The position numbers and the translations under genes are program-made. Under the pieces are notes generated by a model. That model was not told where the DNA came from. It was given only the letters and a program-made list of their open reading frames with translations, and did not search any database. Positions 6,853 through 13,763 of a DNA stretch of 13,763 nt are shown one piece after another. Location of the stretch: contig DMNR01000312.1 in the NCBI GenBank assembly GCA_003452655.1, positions 1 through 13,763 on the forward strand, given 5' to 3'. Position 1 is the first letter of the stretch. Every line of letters starts with the position of its first letter. The stretch comes from Actinomycetota bacterium. GTDB taxonomy: Bacteria > Actinomycetota > Actinomycetes > S36-B12 > UBA10799.

Positions 6853-6914
6853 CCTGCTATCTCACGTCGCCTGTTCGCGGCATTTTCTCTCCCCCGCGCC
6901 GCTTCTGATTCGCC

Positions 6915-8180
6915 CTACCTGATCACTCGAACAACCGCTGCGACATCTTGGTAATTGGATTCGGTCTTGTAGTTGGACAGTTTGACTCCGTCGCGTGAGT
7001 TGGCAGCGTGCACGAACTTTCCACTCGCCGGATCCACGATAATCCCAACGTGATCGATGGCGTTCTCACGCCAATCGGTGCCGTTGTTCATCCGCCAGAA
7101 GATCACGTCGCCCGGCTTTGCCGCTGCGAGCGCAACCCGCTGTGTGTACTTGCTGGTCGACTGGTCCTGCGCCATCAGCAACGGCCACTTGGAACCCGAT
7201 TCGTGCCAGGCCCGCCAACTGAAACCGTTGCAGCCGTAGCTAGGTCCAGTTCCACCGTTCGGGTTGTAGCGGTGGCCAACCTGCGAGACCGCAAACCTCA
7301 CCGCATGTGCTGCCGCGGCCTCCTGCCCTGCCCACGTCGCAGAGCCGATCTGATTCTTGCGAGCTGCTTCCTCGGCCAACCGGCGTTGCTCGGCTAGTAG
7401 ACCAAGGTAGATGCCTTTGAGTTTCGTGCGATTTGCATCTGCCTGTGACACCGCGGATGCACGCCGCGTGATGAGCTCTTGGACTTGTTGCTGCGCGGCT
7501 GTCGCATCGTTCTTGGCGGATTCGGCTTTGGCAGCGTTGTCGTCCGCATCTTGCTGGTTAGCCTTCGCGGAGGCCTCAAGCGCAGCGAGCTCGCTGAGTT
7601 TGAGTTGCAGTTCCGCCTTCAGGGTCACGATTTGATCAAGGGTCGACGAGTTGCTGCGAGCCTGGCGACGGACAGCGTGCAGTTGCGCGGCGAACTGGCT
7701 TGGATCTTGGGACTCCAGCAGGATCTCCAGCTCCTGATAGTCACCGCCACTTGTGTAAGCCTGGCGCGCAAGCCACGCAATCTGATCCTTCAACGCATCG
7801 ATCTCACCTTGAGTCTTGGAGATCTTTACGCGCTGGGCGGCAACTGCCTTCTGTGCGCTAACGACTGCCGCGCGCGCCCGAGTCTCAGCAGCTTGCGCGG
7901 CGGCTGAGGCAGCGAGTGCCTGCTGCACTTGTTCCTGCGCCTTCGGCAGTTCCTCCGCGGCCTCATCGAGTGTTTCTTGAGCGACGGCCAACGCGTGCTT
8001 GGCGGCCTTAAGGCCGCTGTCAGCGGCCTGGACTTGGTCGTCGATGGGCGCGGAAGGAACCCACATCTGCGGTGGTGCAGCAGGCGAACTTGCGGCGGTG
8101 CCAACGACTCCCACTAGCAGCAACGGCGCACTCACGGCACCGACGATCACACGGCTGCGTTTGGTCAGCTGTGGCTTCAC
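6915..8180 (-). CDS. Secreted coiled-coil NlpC/P60 (C40) peptidoglycan hydrolase, RipA-like
   Basis: Predicted cell-wall endopeptidase that cuts stem peptides in peptidoglycan, usually during cell separation. The 421-residue product has a signal peptide (basic MKPQLTKRSR, hydrophobic to about 30, AASSPAA). A long Ala/Gln/Glu-rich coiled coil follows (about 46-275, with a break near the TSGGDYQ region at 143-149). The C-terminal NlpC/P60 domain covers about 285-421. Catalytic candidates are C317 in GTGPSYGCNGFSW, H377 in DHVGIIV and H391 in FVHAAN. The Cys box is unusual: the family normally has DCSG, here it is GCNG. The coiled coil probably autoinhibits or recruits, as in RipA/PcsB-type proteins (inference). 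The GTG at 8180 follows GGGGA by 6 nt. It is divergent from the beta-helix gene and upstream of the yhhN-like gene on the same strand. Confidence 0.93.
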   Translation of the reverse strand: MKPQLTKRSRVIVGAVSAPLLLVGVVGTAASSPAAPPQMWVPSAPIDDQVQAADSGLKAAKHALAVAQETLDEAAEELPKAQEQVQQALAASAAAQAAETRARAAVVSAQKAVAAQRVKISKTQGEIDALKDQIAWLARQAYTSGGDYQELEILLESQDPSQFAAQLHAVRRQARSNSSTLDQIVTLKAELQLKLSELAALEASAKANQQDADDNAAKAESAKNDATAAQQQVQELITRRASAVSQADANRTKLKGIYLGLLAEQRRLAEEAARKNQIGSATWAGQEAAAAHAVRFAVSQVGHRYNPNGGTGPSYGCNGFSWRAWHESGSKWPLLMAQDQSTSKYTQRVALAAAKPGDVIFWRMNNGTDWRENAIDHVGIIVDPASGKFVHAANSRDGVKLSNYKTESNYQDVAAVVRVIR

Positions 8181-8297
8181 GATCTATCCCCATGATCCGT
8201 CGGCGGCAGTGCTTCGTGAAGAGTGCCAGCGGCGACTGTCACCCAGCGTGATCGGCGCGCCGAATTGCCCCAGTTCGTGATGTTTGACCACGACGGC

Positions 8298-8345
8298 GTC
8301 TTGCCCAATTGGGTGCAAGCGGTCTTGCCCAAATAGGTGCACGCG
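8298..8345. repeat. Tandem pair of 24-bp direct repeats, possible operator
   Basis: Two adjoining 24-bp units (8298-8321 and 8322-8345) match at 21 of 24 positions. Both begin GTCTTGCCCAA and share GGTGCA followed by GCG near the end. The first unit contains the perfect palindrome CCCAATTGGG; in the second this has decayed to CCCAAATAGG. The pair stops 1 bp before a candidate -35 box of the beta-helix gene, so a regulator-binding role is a fair guess. The region from 8181 to 8297 holds nothing else I can identify apart from the ribosome binding site of the minus-strand NlpC/P60 gene. Confidence 0.6.
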
Positions 8346-8346
8346 T

Positions 8347-8375
8347 TCAACAATGGATCTTCGCGTTCCGATAAT
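8347..8375 (+). promoter_or_regulatory. Candidate sigma-70-type promoter of the beta-helix gene
   Basis: TCAACA (8347-8352) is a partial -35 match. A 17-bp spacer separates it from GATAAT (8370-8375), a 5 of 6 match to TATAAT. The start of transcription would fall near 8382, leaving a leader of about 20 nt with GGGAGG (8393-8398) 4 nt before the ATG at 8403. The 24-bp repeats lie directly upstream. The -35 is weak, as expected if an activator is needed. Confidence 0.45.
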
Positions 8376-8402
8376 TAGTGCGAATCTGTGCCGGGAGGTG
8401 CC

Positions 8403-10436
8403 ATGGGAACCCTGCGTCACTTTGCGGCGGCCCTCAGCGCGGCCGCCATTGCGGTCGTCCCGGCACTCCCAACGACCGCGAACGCGACGAGCCTGCCGCA
8501 CCCGGGCGCCTCGGCCGCTGGGAATTCACCAACCCCCAGTGCCCGCGCGGGCCGGTCATACCAAAGCATCGATCCAGCGCCAGCCGCCTCCTCAGTCAAG
8601 ATTCCGGCAGGCCGGAAGGCCACCGTCTCCTTCGCAAAGCTCGGGGCACTTCCGCGCAGCGGAGTCACGCAAGTGCGGGCATTAGTTTCGACGCGCTCAA
8701 CCGCGAAGGGGAGCATCACAATTCGCCCTCGGGGATCCGCTGGATCCTCAAGCCTGCGATTCAAGGCGAAGAAGTCAAAGACCGCGACCGTCTCGCTCGG
8801 CCCAGGTCGCCCGGTCGGCTGGCGCATCACAAACCGCGGCCCGCGAACCGTGCGGATATCGGTGATTGTTGTTGGCTACTGGCGGGCGGCAGAAGCAGAA
8901 GATGGCTCAGGAGCTCCCCCGACGGGCAGTGACCCCGGCCGAACAATCGACCCCAGCCCAGGGCCGGTGGGAAACAACGGCCGCTACGACATCGGAACCT
9001 TCAGCGGCACCGATGTGTGGGTGAATCCGGCGACGGGTTCCGACTCCAATTCCGGCGCGACTCGGGGCAGCGCCCTTCGCACAGTGGGTGCCGCGTGGGG
9101 CCGAATCCCTCGAAATCAAACCCTGACCACCGGATACCGCATTCAGCTTGTCGCCGGGACCTATCCCGAATCCGTACTCGTGAACTACTGGGAGGATCGG
9201 CTCGGGACGTACGAGCACCCGATCATCCTGAACGCCGTCGACGGCGCACACACCGTCACGTTCACTGGTGACATCAACATGTTCAACACTCGCTACTTCT
9301 ACCTGATCGGTGTGGATATCAGCCGCGACGGCGATTCCTTCCACTGTGAACAATGCAGCTACACGTTGATTCGCAACTCGTCGATGGACGGGAACCCTCA
9401 CTCCGGCGACGGGGACATGGCCCACGAAACCATCAAGATCAATCAGTCGGATCACTTCTACATCGAGGACTCAACCATCTCGGGCGCTGACGACAACGCG
9501 ATCGACTTCGTGGCAGTTCAGTACGGTCACTTGCGTGGAAACCGAGTCTCGCGAGCCCAAGACTGGTGCGCCTATTCGAAGGGTGGAAGCGCCTACCTGA
9601 CCATCGCTGAGAATGAGTTCTACGACTGTGGCACTGGCGGTTACACGGCTGGGCAAGGAACTGGTGTGCAGTTCACGACGAGCCCTTGGATCTACTACGA
9701 GGCGATGGACATAAAGGTCGTCAACAACGTCATCCACGACACTTCGGGTGCAGGACTCGGGGTAAACGGCGGATACAACATCCTCATGGCGTACAACACG
9801 ATCTATCGGGTTGGCACTCGCGGCCACACAGTCGAATTCGTGTATGGGTCGCACAGTTGTGATGGCTTTGCCGATGGGGGTGCTGCGCAGTGCGCACCCC
9901 GAGTAGACTCCGGCGGCTGGGGAACCACTGGCGGCGATGAAGCATTCATTCCTAACAAGCATGTGTACTTCTACAACAACGTGATCTTGAATCCGGTCGA
10001 CAACACCTCGCCCCAGCAGTTCACGATTCACGGACCGCTGACCCAGTCTGCGTCGCACAACGTTGCGAACCCGGCGCGCACCGACGACGATCTGCGGATC
10101 GCCGGGAACGTGATCTGGAACGGCGACGCAGATACGCCACTTGGAATCGGGGACGGCTCCGGTTGCCAACCGAGCAATGCGACTTGCACCGAGAGTCTGA
10201 TCACTGCCAACAACCACATCAACACCACTCGACCTGACTTCCTCGATGCTGGCTCGCTGAACTTTCTGCCTACCCCAAGCGGTTGGCTCGCCGCACAATC
10301 GGCAGTTGCGATCCCGAGTTTTGGCTGGACGGATACACCGAACGGGGCCATCCCTTCCGGTTCCACGTCAAATTCAGTGCCACTTGATCGGGCCGGCAAC
10401 GCTCGTAGCGGCTGGGGCCATCCAGGCGCTTACTAG
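8403..10436 (+). CDS. Large secreted right-handed parallel beta-helix protein (pectate-lyase-like fold)
   Basis: A 677-residue exported protein. Residues 1-28 form a signal peptide ending TANA. Residues about 52-160 look like the beta-sandwich module common in actinobacterial secreted proteins: it opens YQSIDP, includes TQVRALVSTRSTAKGSITI, and closes with the typical VIVVGYW. A Pro/Gly-rich linker follows (161-200). A beta-helix region begins at DVWVNPATGSDSNSG (204-218) and runs with short turn repeats of the type IxNNxIxD to about residue 625. The GADDNAID loop (361-368) is a possible acidic or Ca2+ site. The fold is that of polysaccharide lyases and hydrolases, but no family-specific catalytic triad was recognised. 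A role in polysaccharide breakdown or as a surface protein is inference. GGGAGG 4 nt before the ATG at 8403 favours that start over an in-frame GTG at 8388. Confidence 0.87.
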   Translation: MGTLRHFAAALSAAAIAVVPALPTTANATSLPHPGASAAGNSPTPSARAGRSYQSIDPAPAASSVKIPAGRKATVSFAKLGALPRSGVTQVRALVSTRSTAKGSITIRPRGSAGSSSLRFKAKKSKTATVSLGPGRPVGWRITNRGPRTVRISVIVVGYWRAAEAEDGSGAPPTGSDPGRTIDPSPGPVGNNGRYDIGTFSGTDVWVNPATGSDSNSGATRGSALRTVGAAWGRIPRNQTLTTGYRIQLVAGTYPESVLVNYWEDRLGTYEHPIILNAVDGAHTVTFTGDINMFNTRYFYLIGVDISRDGDSFHCEQCSYTLIRNSSMDGNPHSGDGDMAHETIKINQSDHFYIEDSTISGADDNAIDFVAVQYGHLRGNRVSRAQDWCAYSKGGSAYLTIAENEFYDCGTGGYTAGQGTGVQFTTSPWIYYEAMDIKVVNNVIHDTSGAGLGVNGGYNILMAYNTIYRVGTRGHTVEFVYGSHSCDGFADGGAAQCAPRVDSGGWGTTGGDEAFIPNKHVYFYNNVILNPVDNTSPQQFTIHGPLTQSASHNVANPARTDDDLRIAGNVIWNGDADTPLGIGDGSGCQPSNATCTESLITANNHINTTRPDFLDAGSLNFLPTPSGWLAAQSAVAIPSFGWTDTPNGAIPSGSTSNSVPLDRAGNARSGWGHPGAY

Positions 10437-10564
10437 GCGCTGCGGGCATCATCCGTCTTTGGTCGCGGGCCTGCCTCTCTGAGCCGCCGTCGGCAAGTTG
10501 TTTGGCGCTACGGTGATTCAACTAGGTCGACCATCGGTATCCGCGACCCAAAGGACCACCCCAC

Positions 10565-12064
10565 ATGAGCGCAGACAATCCTTCGAGCAGCCTCGCGGGC
10601 AAGGTCCCGGCCAGACCGCCGAAAACGAAGGTATTCGGCGTCTGGGGCTTAGCGATCTTCACGTTCAGCTTCCTCGTCAATGTGAACACCACGCCTCAGC
10701 TGGCAACATTTGGGCTGGCGTCGATCGTCATCTTCCTGCTCGCAATTGGGCTGTTCCTCACTCCGACCGCGATGGCCGCGACCGAGATGGGAACGACTTG
10801 GCCACGCACGGGCGGCATCTACATCTGGACCCGCATGGCATTCGGCGAGCCCGCCGGATTCATGATCATCTGGTTGGAGTGGGCGAACTTCGTCGTTGCC
10901 TGGCCGGGCATCATGGGCACACTCACCTTGGAGGCGGCGTTCATCGTCGATCCCGAACTGAACAACAACCCTTTGTTCCTGGTGTCCACGGTCATCTTGG
11001 TTACCTGGATCGCTGCGGGAATGGCACTACGAGGCCTGAAGGTGGCTCGCGGGTTTGCTTGGTATTCGGTCGTCATCGGAACTGTCATCCCGGTCGTCGT
11101 CTTGGTTGGCTTCGCGATTGCATCGCTGGTTGGCGGGACTCCACCGGCGATGGACGCGAGCCCGTCGGCAATCTTCAGTGGTTTCGATGCAACGAACATC
11201 GCATTCATCTCCGGCGCCCTACTGATGTTCTCGGGCATCGAGATCTCAGCAATCCACGCCGCCGACATTCAGAATCCGGCACGGACAATCCCGCGATCCA
11301 ACCTCATCGCGGTGGCGCTGTGTTTCATCTTGCTCGTTCCGCTGACGATGTCGATCGCAATCTTGGTGCCGAGCAAAGAGATCGACATCGTGACGGGGCT
11401 CCTGCAGTCGGCACAGACGATCTTTGACCGATTCGATGTCGGATGGTTGTTGCCGATCTTCGGCTTCTGTGTAGTCACCGGACTCGCGACGGCACTGGTT
11501 CAGATCATCAACGGACCCTCCCGCGGGCTCGTCGTGGCCGGGCGCCAAGGCGGGAACTTGCCGCCCGCGCTGCAACGTGAGAACAGCAACAAGATGCCGG
11601 TCGTCATCATTCTGCTGCAGGCAACCATCAGTTCGATCTTGTCGCTCGGATACTTCTTCCTCGGTTCCGTGCAAAACGCCTGGTTCATGTTTGCGCTGAT
11701 CCAAACAAATATGACTTTGATCATGTACTTGATCATGTTCGCCTCAGTGATCAAATTGCGTTACTCACGCCCGAACGTCAATCGGCCGTACCAAATCCCT
11801 GGCAAGAAGGTCGGCCTCTGGGCGATCACGGGCATTGGGATGCTCATCTGCATCGTGGGCGTCTTGGTGTCGTTCCAACCAACGGATGAAGCTGCCGGGA
11901 TGTCGACGGCGGTGTACATCACCATCCTGCTACTTGGCACCGTCGCATTTGTCGCGATGCCGTTCGTCTTCTGGATCTTCCGCAAGCCGAGTTGGAAGAC
12001 GGAGGAGGCTCCGGATCCCGACCAACCAGATCCCGAGGCCCTCGACGCTGCGGCGGCGACCTAA
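10565..12064 (+). CDS. APC-superfamily amino-acid permease, GadC-like (glutamate/GABA antiporter type)
   Basis: Integral membrane transporter of 499 residues with about twelve hydrophobic spans. Landmarks of the GadC-like branch are EMGTTWPRTGGIYIWTRMAFGE (74-95, given here as two motifs: EMGTTWPRTGG and IYIWTRMAFGE) and FSGIEISAIHAADIQNPAR (222-240), the equivalent of the YxGxExSAxH...NPxR motif. The N-terminus is short and soluble. The C-terminus is an acidic, Asp/Pro-rich tail (about 478-499). The substrate cannot be read from sequence; glutamate, GABA or another amino acid are possible. The ATG at 10565 is preceded by AAGGA at 9 nt. It stands alone, 128 bp after the beta-helix gene, and converges with a glutamate-cysteine ligase homologue, a loose link to glutamate metabolism. 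Confidence 0.88.
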   Translation: MSADNPSSSLAGKVPARPPKTKVFGVWGLAIFTFSFLVNVNTTPQLATFGLASIVIFLLAIGLFLTPTAMAATEMGTTWPRTGGIYIWTRMAFGEPAGFMIIWLEWANFVVAWPGIMGTLTLEAAFIVDPELNNNPLFLVSTVILVTWIAAGMALRGLKVARGFAWYSVVIGTVIPVVVLVGFAIASLVGGTPPAMDASPSAIFSGFDATNIAFISGALLMFSGIEISAIHAADIQNPARTIPRSNLIAVALCFILLVPLTMSIAILVPSKEIDIVTGLLQSAQTIFDRFDVGWLLPIFGFCVVTGLATALVQIINGPSRGLVVAGRQGGNLPPALQRENSNKMPVVIILLQATISSILSLGYFFLGSVQNAWFMFALIQTNMTLIMYLIMFASVIKLRYSRPNVNRPYQIPGKKVGLWAITGIGMLICIVGVLVSFQPTDEAAGMSTAVYITILLLGTVAFVAMPFVFWIFRKPSWKTEEAPDPDQPDPEALDAAAAT

Positions 12065-12083
12065 ATTAGTGACTGACGGCAAC

Positions 12084-12125
12084 ATTCGGTGAGATTGGCG
12101 CCTTGAGTGGCCGATTCCACCGAAT
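12084..12125. terminator. Imperfect long hairpin between convergent genes
   Basis: ATTCGGTG (12084-12091) pairs with CACCGAAT (12118-12125). After an A-C mismatch the stem continues with a G-U pair and ATTGG/CCGAT, then a bulge, CC/GG and a 6-nt loop. It sits in the 76-bp gap between the permease and the ligase homologue and may terminate from either side. There is no U tract, so the call is moderate. Confidence 0.45.
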
Positions 12126-12140
12126 GGCGCGTTCTGCGCC
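12126..12140. terminator. Small GC hairpin directly after the ligase homologue
   Basis: GGCGC (12126-12130) and GCGCC (12136-12140) form a perfect 5-bp stem with a 5-nt loop. It abuts both the larger hairpin at 12084-12125 and the minus-strand stop codon at 12141. It may add to termination of the minus-strand gene; no U tract is present. Confidence 0.3.
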
Positions 12141-13274
12141 CTACCAGCCGGTTGGAGTGTCCGTTTCCCATTCGCGAATGAGCAGCTCGACGACAGTTCT
12201 TAGATCGCCGGACCGCGCGAACTCCTCGCGCTGGCGTGTTGCCCCGTTCCCGTGCGCAACGATGCGCCGCACGTCGGCCAACTGGGCTGCACAGCCGAGC
12301 AACTCGGCCGTGCCAGCCAAGTCGTTAACCGTCAGCTCAATCAACTCGCCAATGGGGCGGTTGTCGCCTTCGTTGTTCTCGATCAGATTGGTGTCGAGAC
12401 CGAAGCGGGCTGCGCGCCACTTGTTCTCCTTCAGCACCCAGTGGTGAAGCGAAGGCAGAGTCTCACCCGCTTCTATTCGCCGACTCATGTCGTAGACCAG
12501 GCACTGCGCCAACGCGGCGAGGGCCAGGATCTCTCGCATCGTGTGCATCGAATCCGACATCCGTAGCTCGACCGTTCCGAAGCCAGGGTGCGGGCGAATG
12601 TCCCACCAGAGTTCCCGGACCGATTCGATCGCGCCGCCCTTGATGAGCACCTGCATGAGGGCTTCGAACTCGCCCCACCCGGAGAGCAGCGGTGGCAGGT
12701 CGTTGGTCGGCATCGCCTCAAATACCTTAGTTCGAGAAGAGTCCAAGCCGGTGTCTCCGCCATGCCAGAACGGGCTCGACGCCGACAGCGCGATGAACAG
12801 CGGCAACTGGATCGCCAGGGAGTTCGCGATCGCAACCGAGGCATCCCCTGACTGAACCCCGACGTGATAGTGAATTCCGTGGCACATCGATCGACGGGCA
12901 GGCCACTGAATGCGCTCGGCAAAGTTTCGGTAGCGCTCCTTGTCCGTGACGCTCAATTCGTGCCACGCGCTGAACGGGTGCAGGCCTCCCGGTTGCAGCA
13001 CGAGACCGCGTTTGGCCAGCGCCTCGTCTACCTCATCAAACGTCGCACGCAGATCTGCGCCTGCCTCCGGAACCGTCTCGCAGATGCCAGTTATGACCTC
13101 GATGCTTGACTGGTAGAACTCGTGCTTAGCCTTCGGGTGCTCGTCACCGTGGGGTTCGGCGAGCTCGGTGAGTACCTCATCGGAGCGAGGTACCAGCGCC
13201 AGCGTCGACAAGTCGACGATGCCACTCTCGACCTCGATTCCAAGGGTGTTGCGCGGCGACGCATTGAACTTCAT
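12141..13274 (-). CDS. Glutamate-cysteine ligase family 2 homologue (YbdK-type carboxylate-amine ligase)
   Basis: ATP-grasp-like GCS2-family enzyme of 377 residues, which joins the gamma-carboxyl of glutamate (or a similar acid) to an amine. Motifs appear in order: TLGIEVESGIVD (10-21; most relatives have GVEEE, so the second Glu is Val here), YQSSIEVITGICE (54-66), CHGIHYHVGV (131-140), SASSPFWHGGDTGLDSSRTK (164-183) and WWDIRPHPGFGTVELRMSD (223-241). The fold is clear. The product is not: actinobacteria mostly use mycothiol, and relatives include weak gamma-glutamylcysteine ligases and EgtA of ergothioneine synthesis. No egtB-E genes are beside it. The ATG at 13274 is preceded by GGGGG at 4 nt. 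It follows the AnsP-like gene on the same strand by 51 bp and may be co-transcribed with it. Confidence 0.92.
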   Translation of the reverse strand: MKFNASPRNTLGIEVESGIVDLSTLALVPRSDEVLTELAEPHGDEHPKAKHEFYQSSIEVITGICETVPEAGADLRATFDEVDEALAKRGLVLQPGGLHPFSAWHELSVTDKERYRNFAERIQWPARRSMCHGIHYHVGVQSGDASVAIANSLAIQLPLFIALSASSPFWHGGDTGLDSSRTKVFEAMPTNDLPPLLSGWGEFEALMQVLIKGGAIESVRELWWDIRPHPGFGTVELRMSDSMHTMREILALAALAQCLVYDMSRRIEAGETLPSLHHWVLKENKWRAARFGLDTNLIENNEGDNRPIGELIELTVNDLAGTAELLGCAAQLADVRRIVAHGNGATRQREEFARSGDLRTVVELLIREWETDTPTGW

Positions 13275-13325
13275 AGAGCCCCCGCCCTCGCGGAATCTTG
13301 TGGGTGATGGTGCGCTGCGTTCACG

Positions 13326-13763
13326 CTACTTGCCTTCGGTTACTGAGTCATTTTCCGCGTACTCCGCTGCGGTTCGAGCGACCTTCCCTCGCACGAGGTA
13401 CCACCCACCCCACAGCAGCAGTCCGAGCGGAATCACAGCCAACACGGTGGCCTTGCCGGCAGTTCCGTCGAACCACAGCAATCCGTACACGCACAACAGG
13501 AACACCAAGGTGACGTAGTTCGACACCGGTGACCATGGGAGTTGGAAAGATGCCCGCTCGGTGTGCCCACGCTTCACACTTCGTAAGTACCCAAGGTGCG
13601 CGAGGATCACAAACGCCCACGTCGCGAGGATGCCCAGTGCGGAGAAGTTCAAAATGATGTTGAACGCTTCGGCAGGAACGAGGTAGTTGAGGACGATTCC
13701 GAGCAAGTAACACGAAACGGTGAGAAGGATTGCCCCTGCAGGAACCTGCCGTTTGTTCATCAC
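13326..13763 (-). CDS. ansP: L-asparagine permease-like transporter, C-terminal fragment
   Basis: The last 145 codons of an APC-superfamily (AAT family) amino-acid:proton symporter; the rest lies beyond the right edge. Four hydrophobic spans are visible (residues about 10-28, 32-52, 80-97, 102-121), as expected for TM9-12. KRQVPAGAILLT, LLGIVLNYLVP and ILNFSALGILATWAF closely resemble the same region of mycobacterial AnsP, including the FxLP segment after the basic loop (FQLPWSP). GabP is the next most likely assignment. The frame is open through the last base, so the true start is not here; the Met near the edge is internal. The stop is 51 bp before the YbdK-type ligase gene. Confidence 0.8.
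   Translation of the reverse strand: MMNKRQVPAGAILLTVSCYLLGIVLNYLVPAEAFNIILNFSALGILATWAFVILAHLGYLRSVKRGHTERASFQLPWSPVSNYVTLVFLLCVYGLLWFDGTAGKATVLAVIPLGLLLWGGWYLVRGKVARTAAEYAENDSVTEGK

Noticed and set aside
8298..8345. The two direct repeats as a minimal CRISPR array.
   Set aside because: The units adjoin with no spacer and no cas genes are present.
8184..8501. A 105-codon minus-strand open frame across the divergent intergenic region, in which the 24-bp repeats read as an 8-residue repeat (HLFGQDRL / HPIGQDAV).
   Set aside because: It overlaps the start and signal peptide of the beta-helix gene and its promoter, has no recognised domain, and the rest of its translation looks random. A gene remnant cannot be fully excluded.
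9471..10298. A 275-codon minus-strand open frame opposite the beta-helix gene.
   Set aside because: It has no recognisable domain and lies wholly inside a well-supported secreted protein gene; read as an antisense shadow.
10498..11427. A 309-codon plus-strand frame overlapping the permease start.
   Set aside because: Its translation is Arg/His/Gly-rich with no hydrophobic pattern, and the overlapping permease frame has clear transporter motifs.

Overview
The window is a GC-rich stretch of an actinobacterial chromosome. The best evidence is the gene order on the left: ppa lies divergent from dacB, then a zincin-like 'F420-biosynthesis-associated' gene, tilS and hpt. This arrangement is typical of Actinomycetia. 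GTG starts, Ala-rich secreted proteins and a RipA-like NlpC/P60 protein agree with that. I cannot name the genus. No tRNA, rRNA, CRISPR array, insertion sequence or phage gene was seen. Most of the window is ordinary housekeeping and cell-envelope chromosome.

Positions 1-3604 (minus strand) read as one tight operon: dacB (PBP4-type carboxypeptidase), then a zincin-like putative hydrolase, tilS and the first 39 codons of hpt. Gaps are 9 bp, an 8-bp overlap, and 24 bp. The plus-strand ppa gene (3777-4304) diverges from it and ends in a 17-bp perfect hairpin terminator. A small plus-strand gene (4438-4758) follows. It encodes a one-pass membrane protein with three His-x-His pairs, and its stop codon overlaps that of a convergent lipoprotein gene.

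Positions 4755-8180 (minus strand) form an envelope-related block. Transcribed in order, it holds a coiled-coil NlpC/P60 peptidoglycan hydrolase, a YhhN/TMEM86-type membrane protein, a secreted GH114 endo-alpha-1,4-polygalactosaminidase-like enzyme, and a putative lipoprotein overlapping the GH114 stop by 7 bp. The last three may be one transcription unit.

Positions 8181-10436 hold a divergent intergenic region with two adjoining 24-bp direct repeats. These sit just before a plausible promoter of a large secreted right-handed beta-helix protein. A GadC-like APC-superfamily amino-acid permease follows on the plus strand (10565-12064). It converges through a hairpin-rich gap with a YbdK-type glutamate-cysteine ligase homologue (12141-13274, minus). 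The window ends inside an AnsP-like asparagine permease (13326-13763, minus).

No clearly new multi-gene system was recognised. The items most worth a second look are the tandem 24-bp element at 8298-8345, the GH114-lipoprotein pair with the adjacent yhhN and NlpC/P60 genes, the HxH-rich membrane microprotein, and the NlpC/P60 protein with an altered catalytic box.
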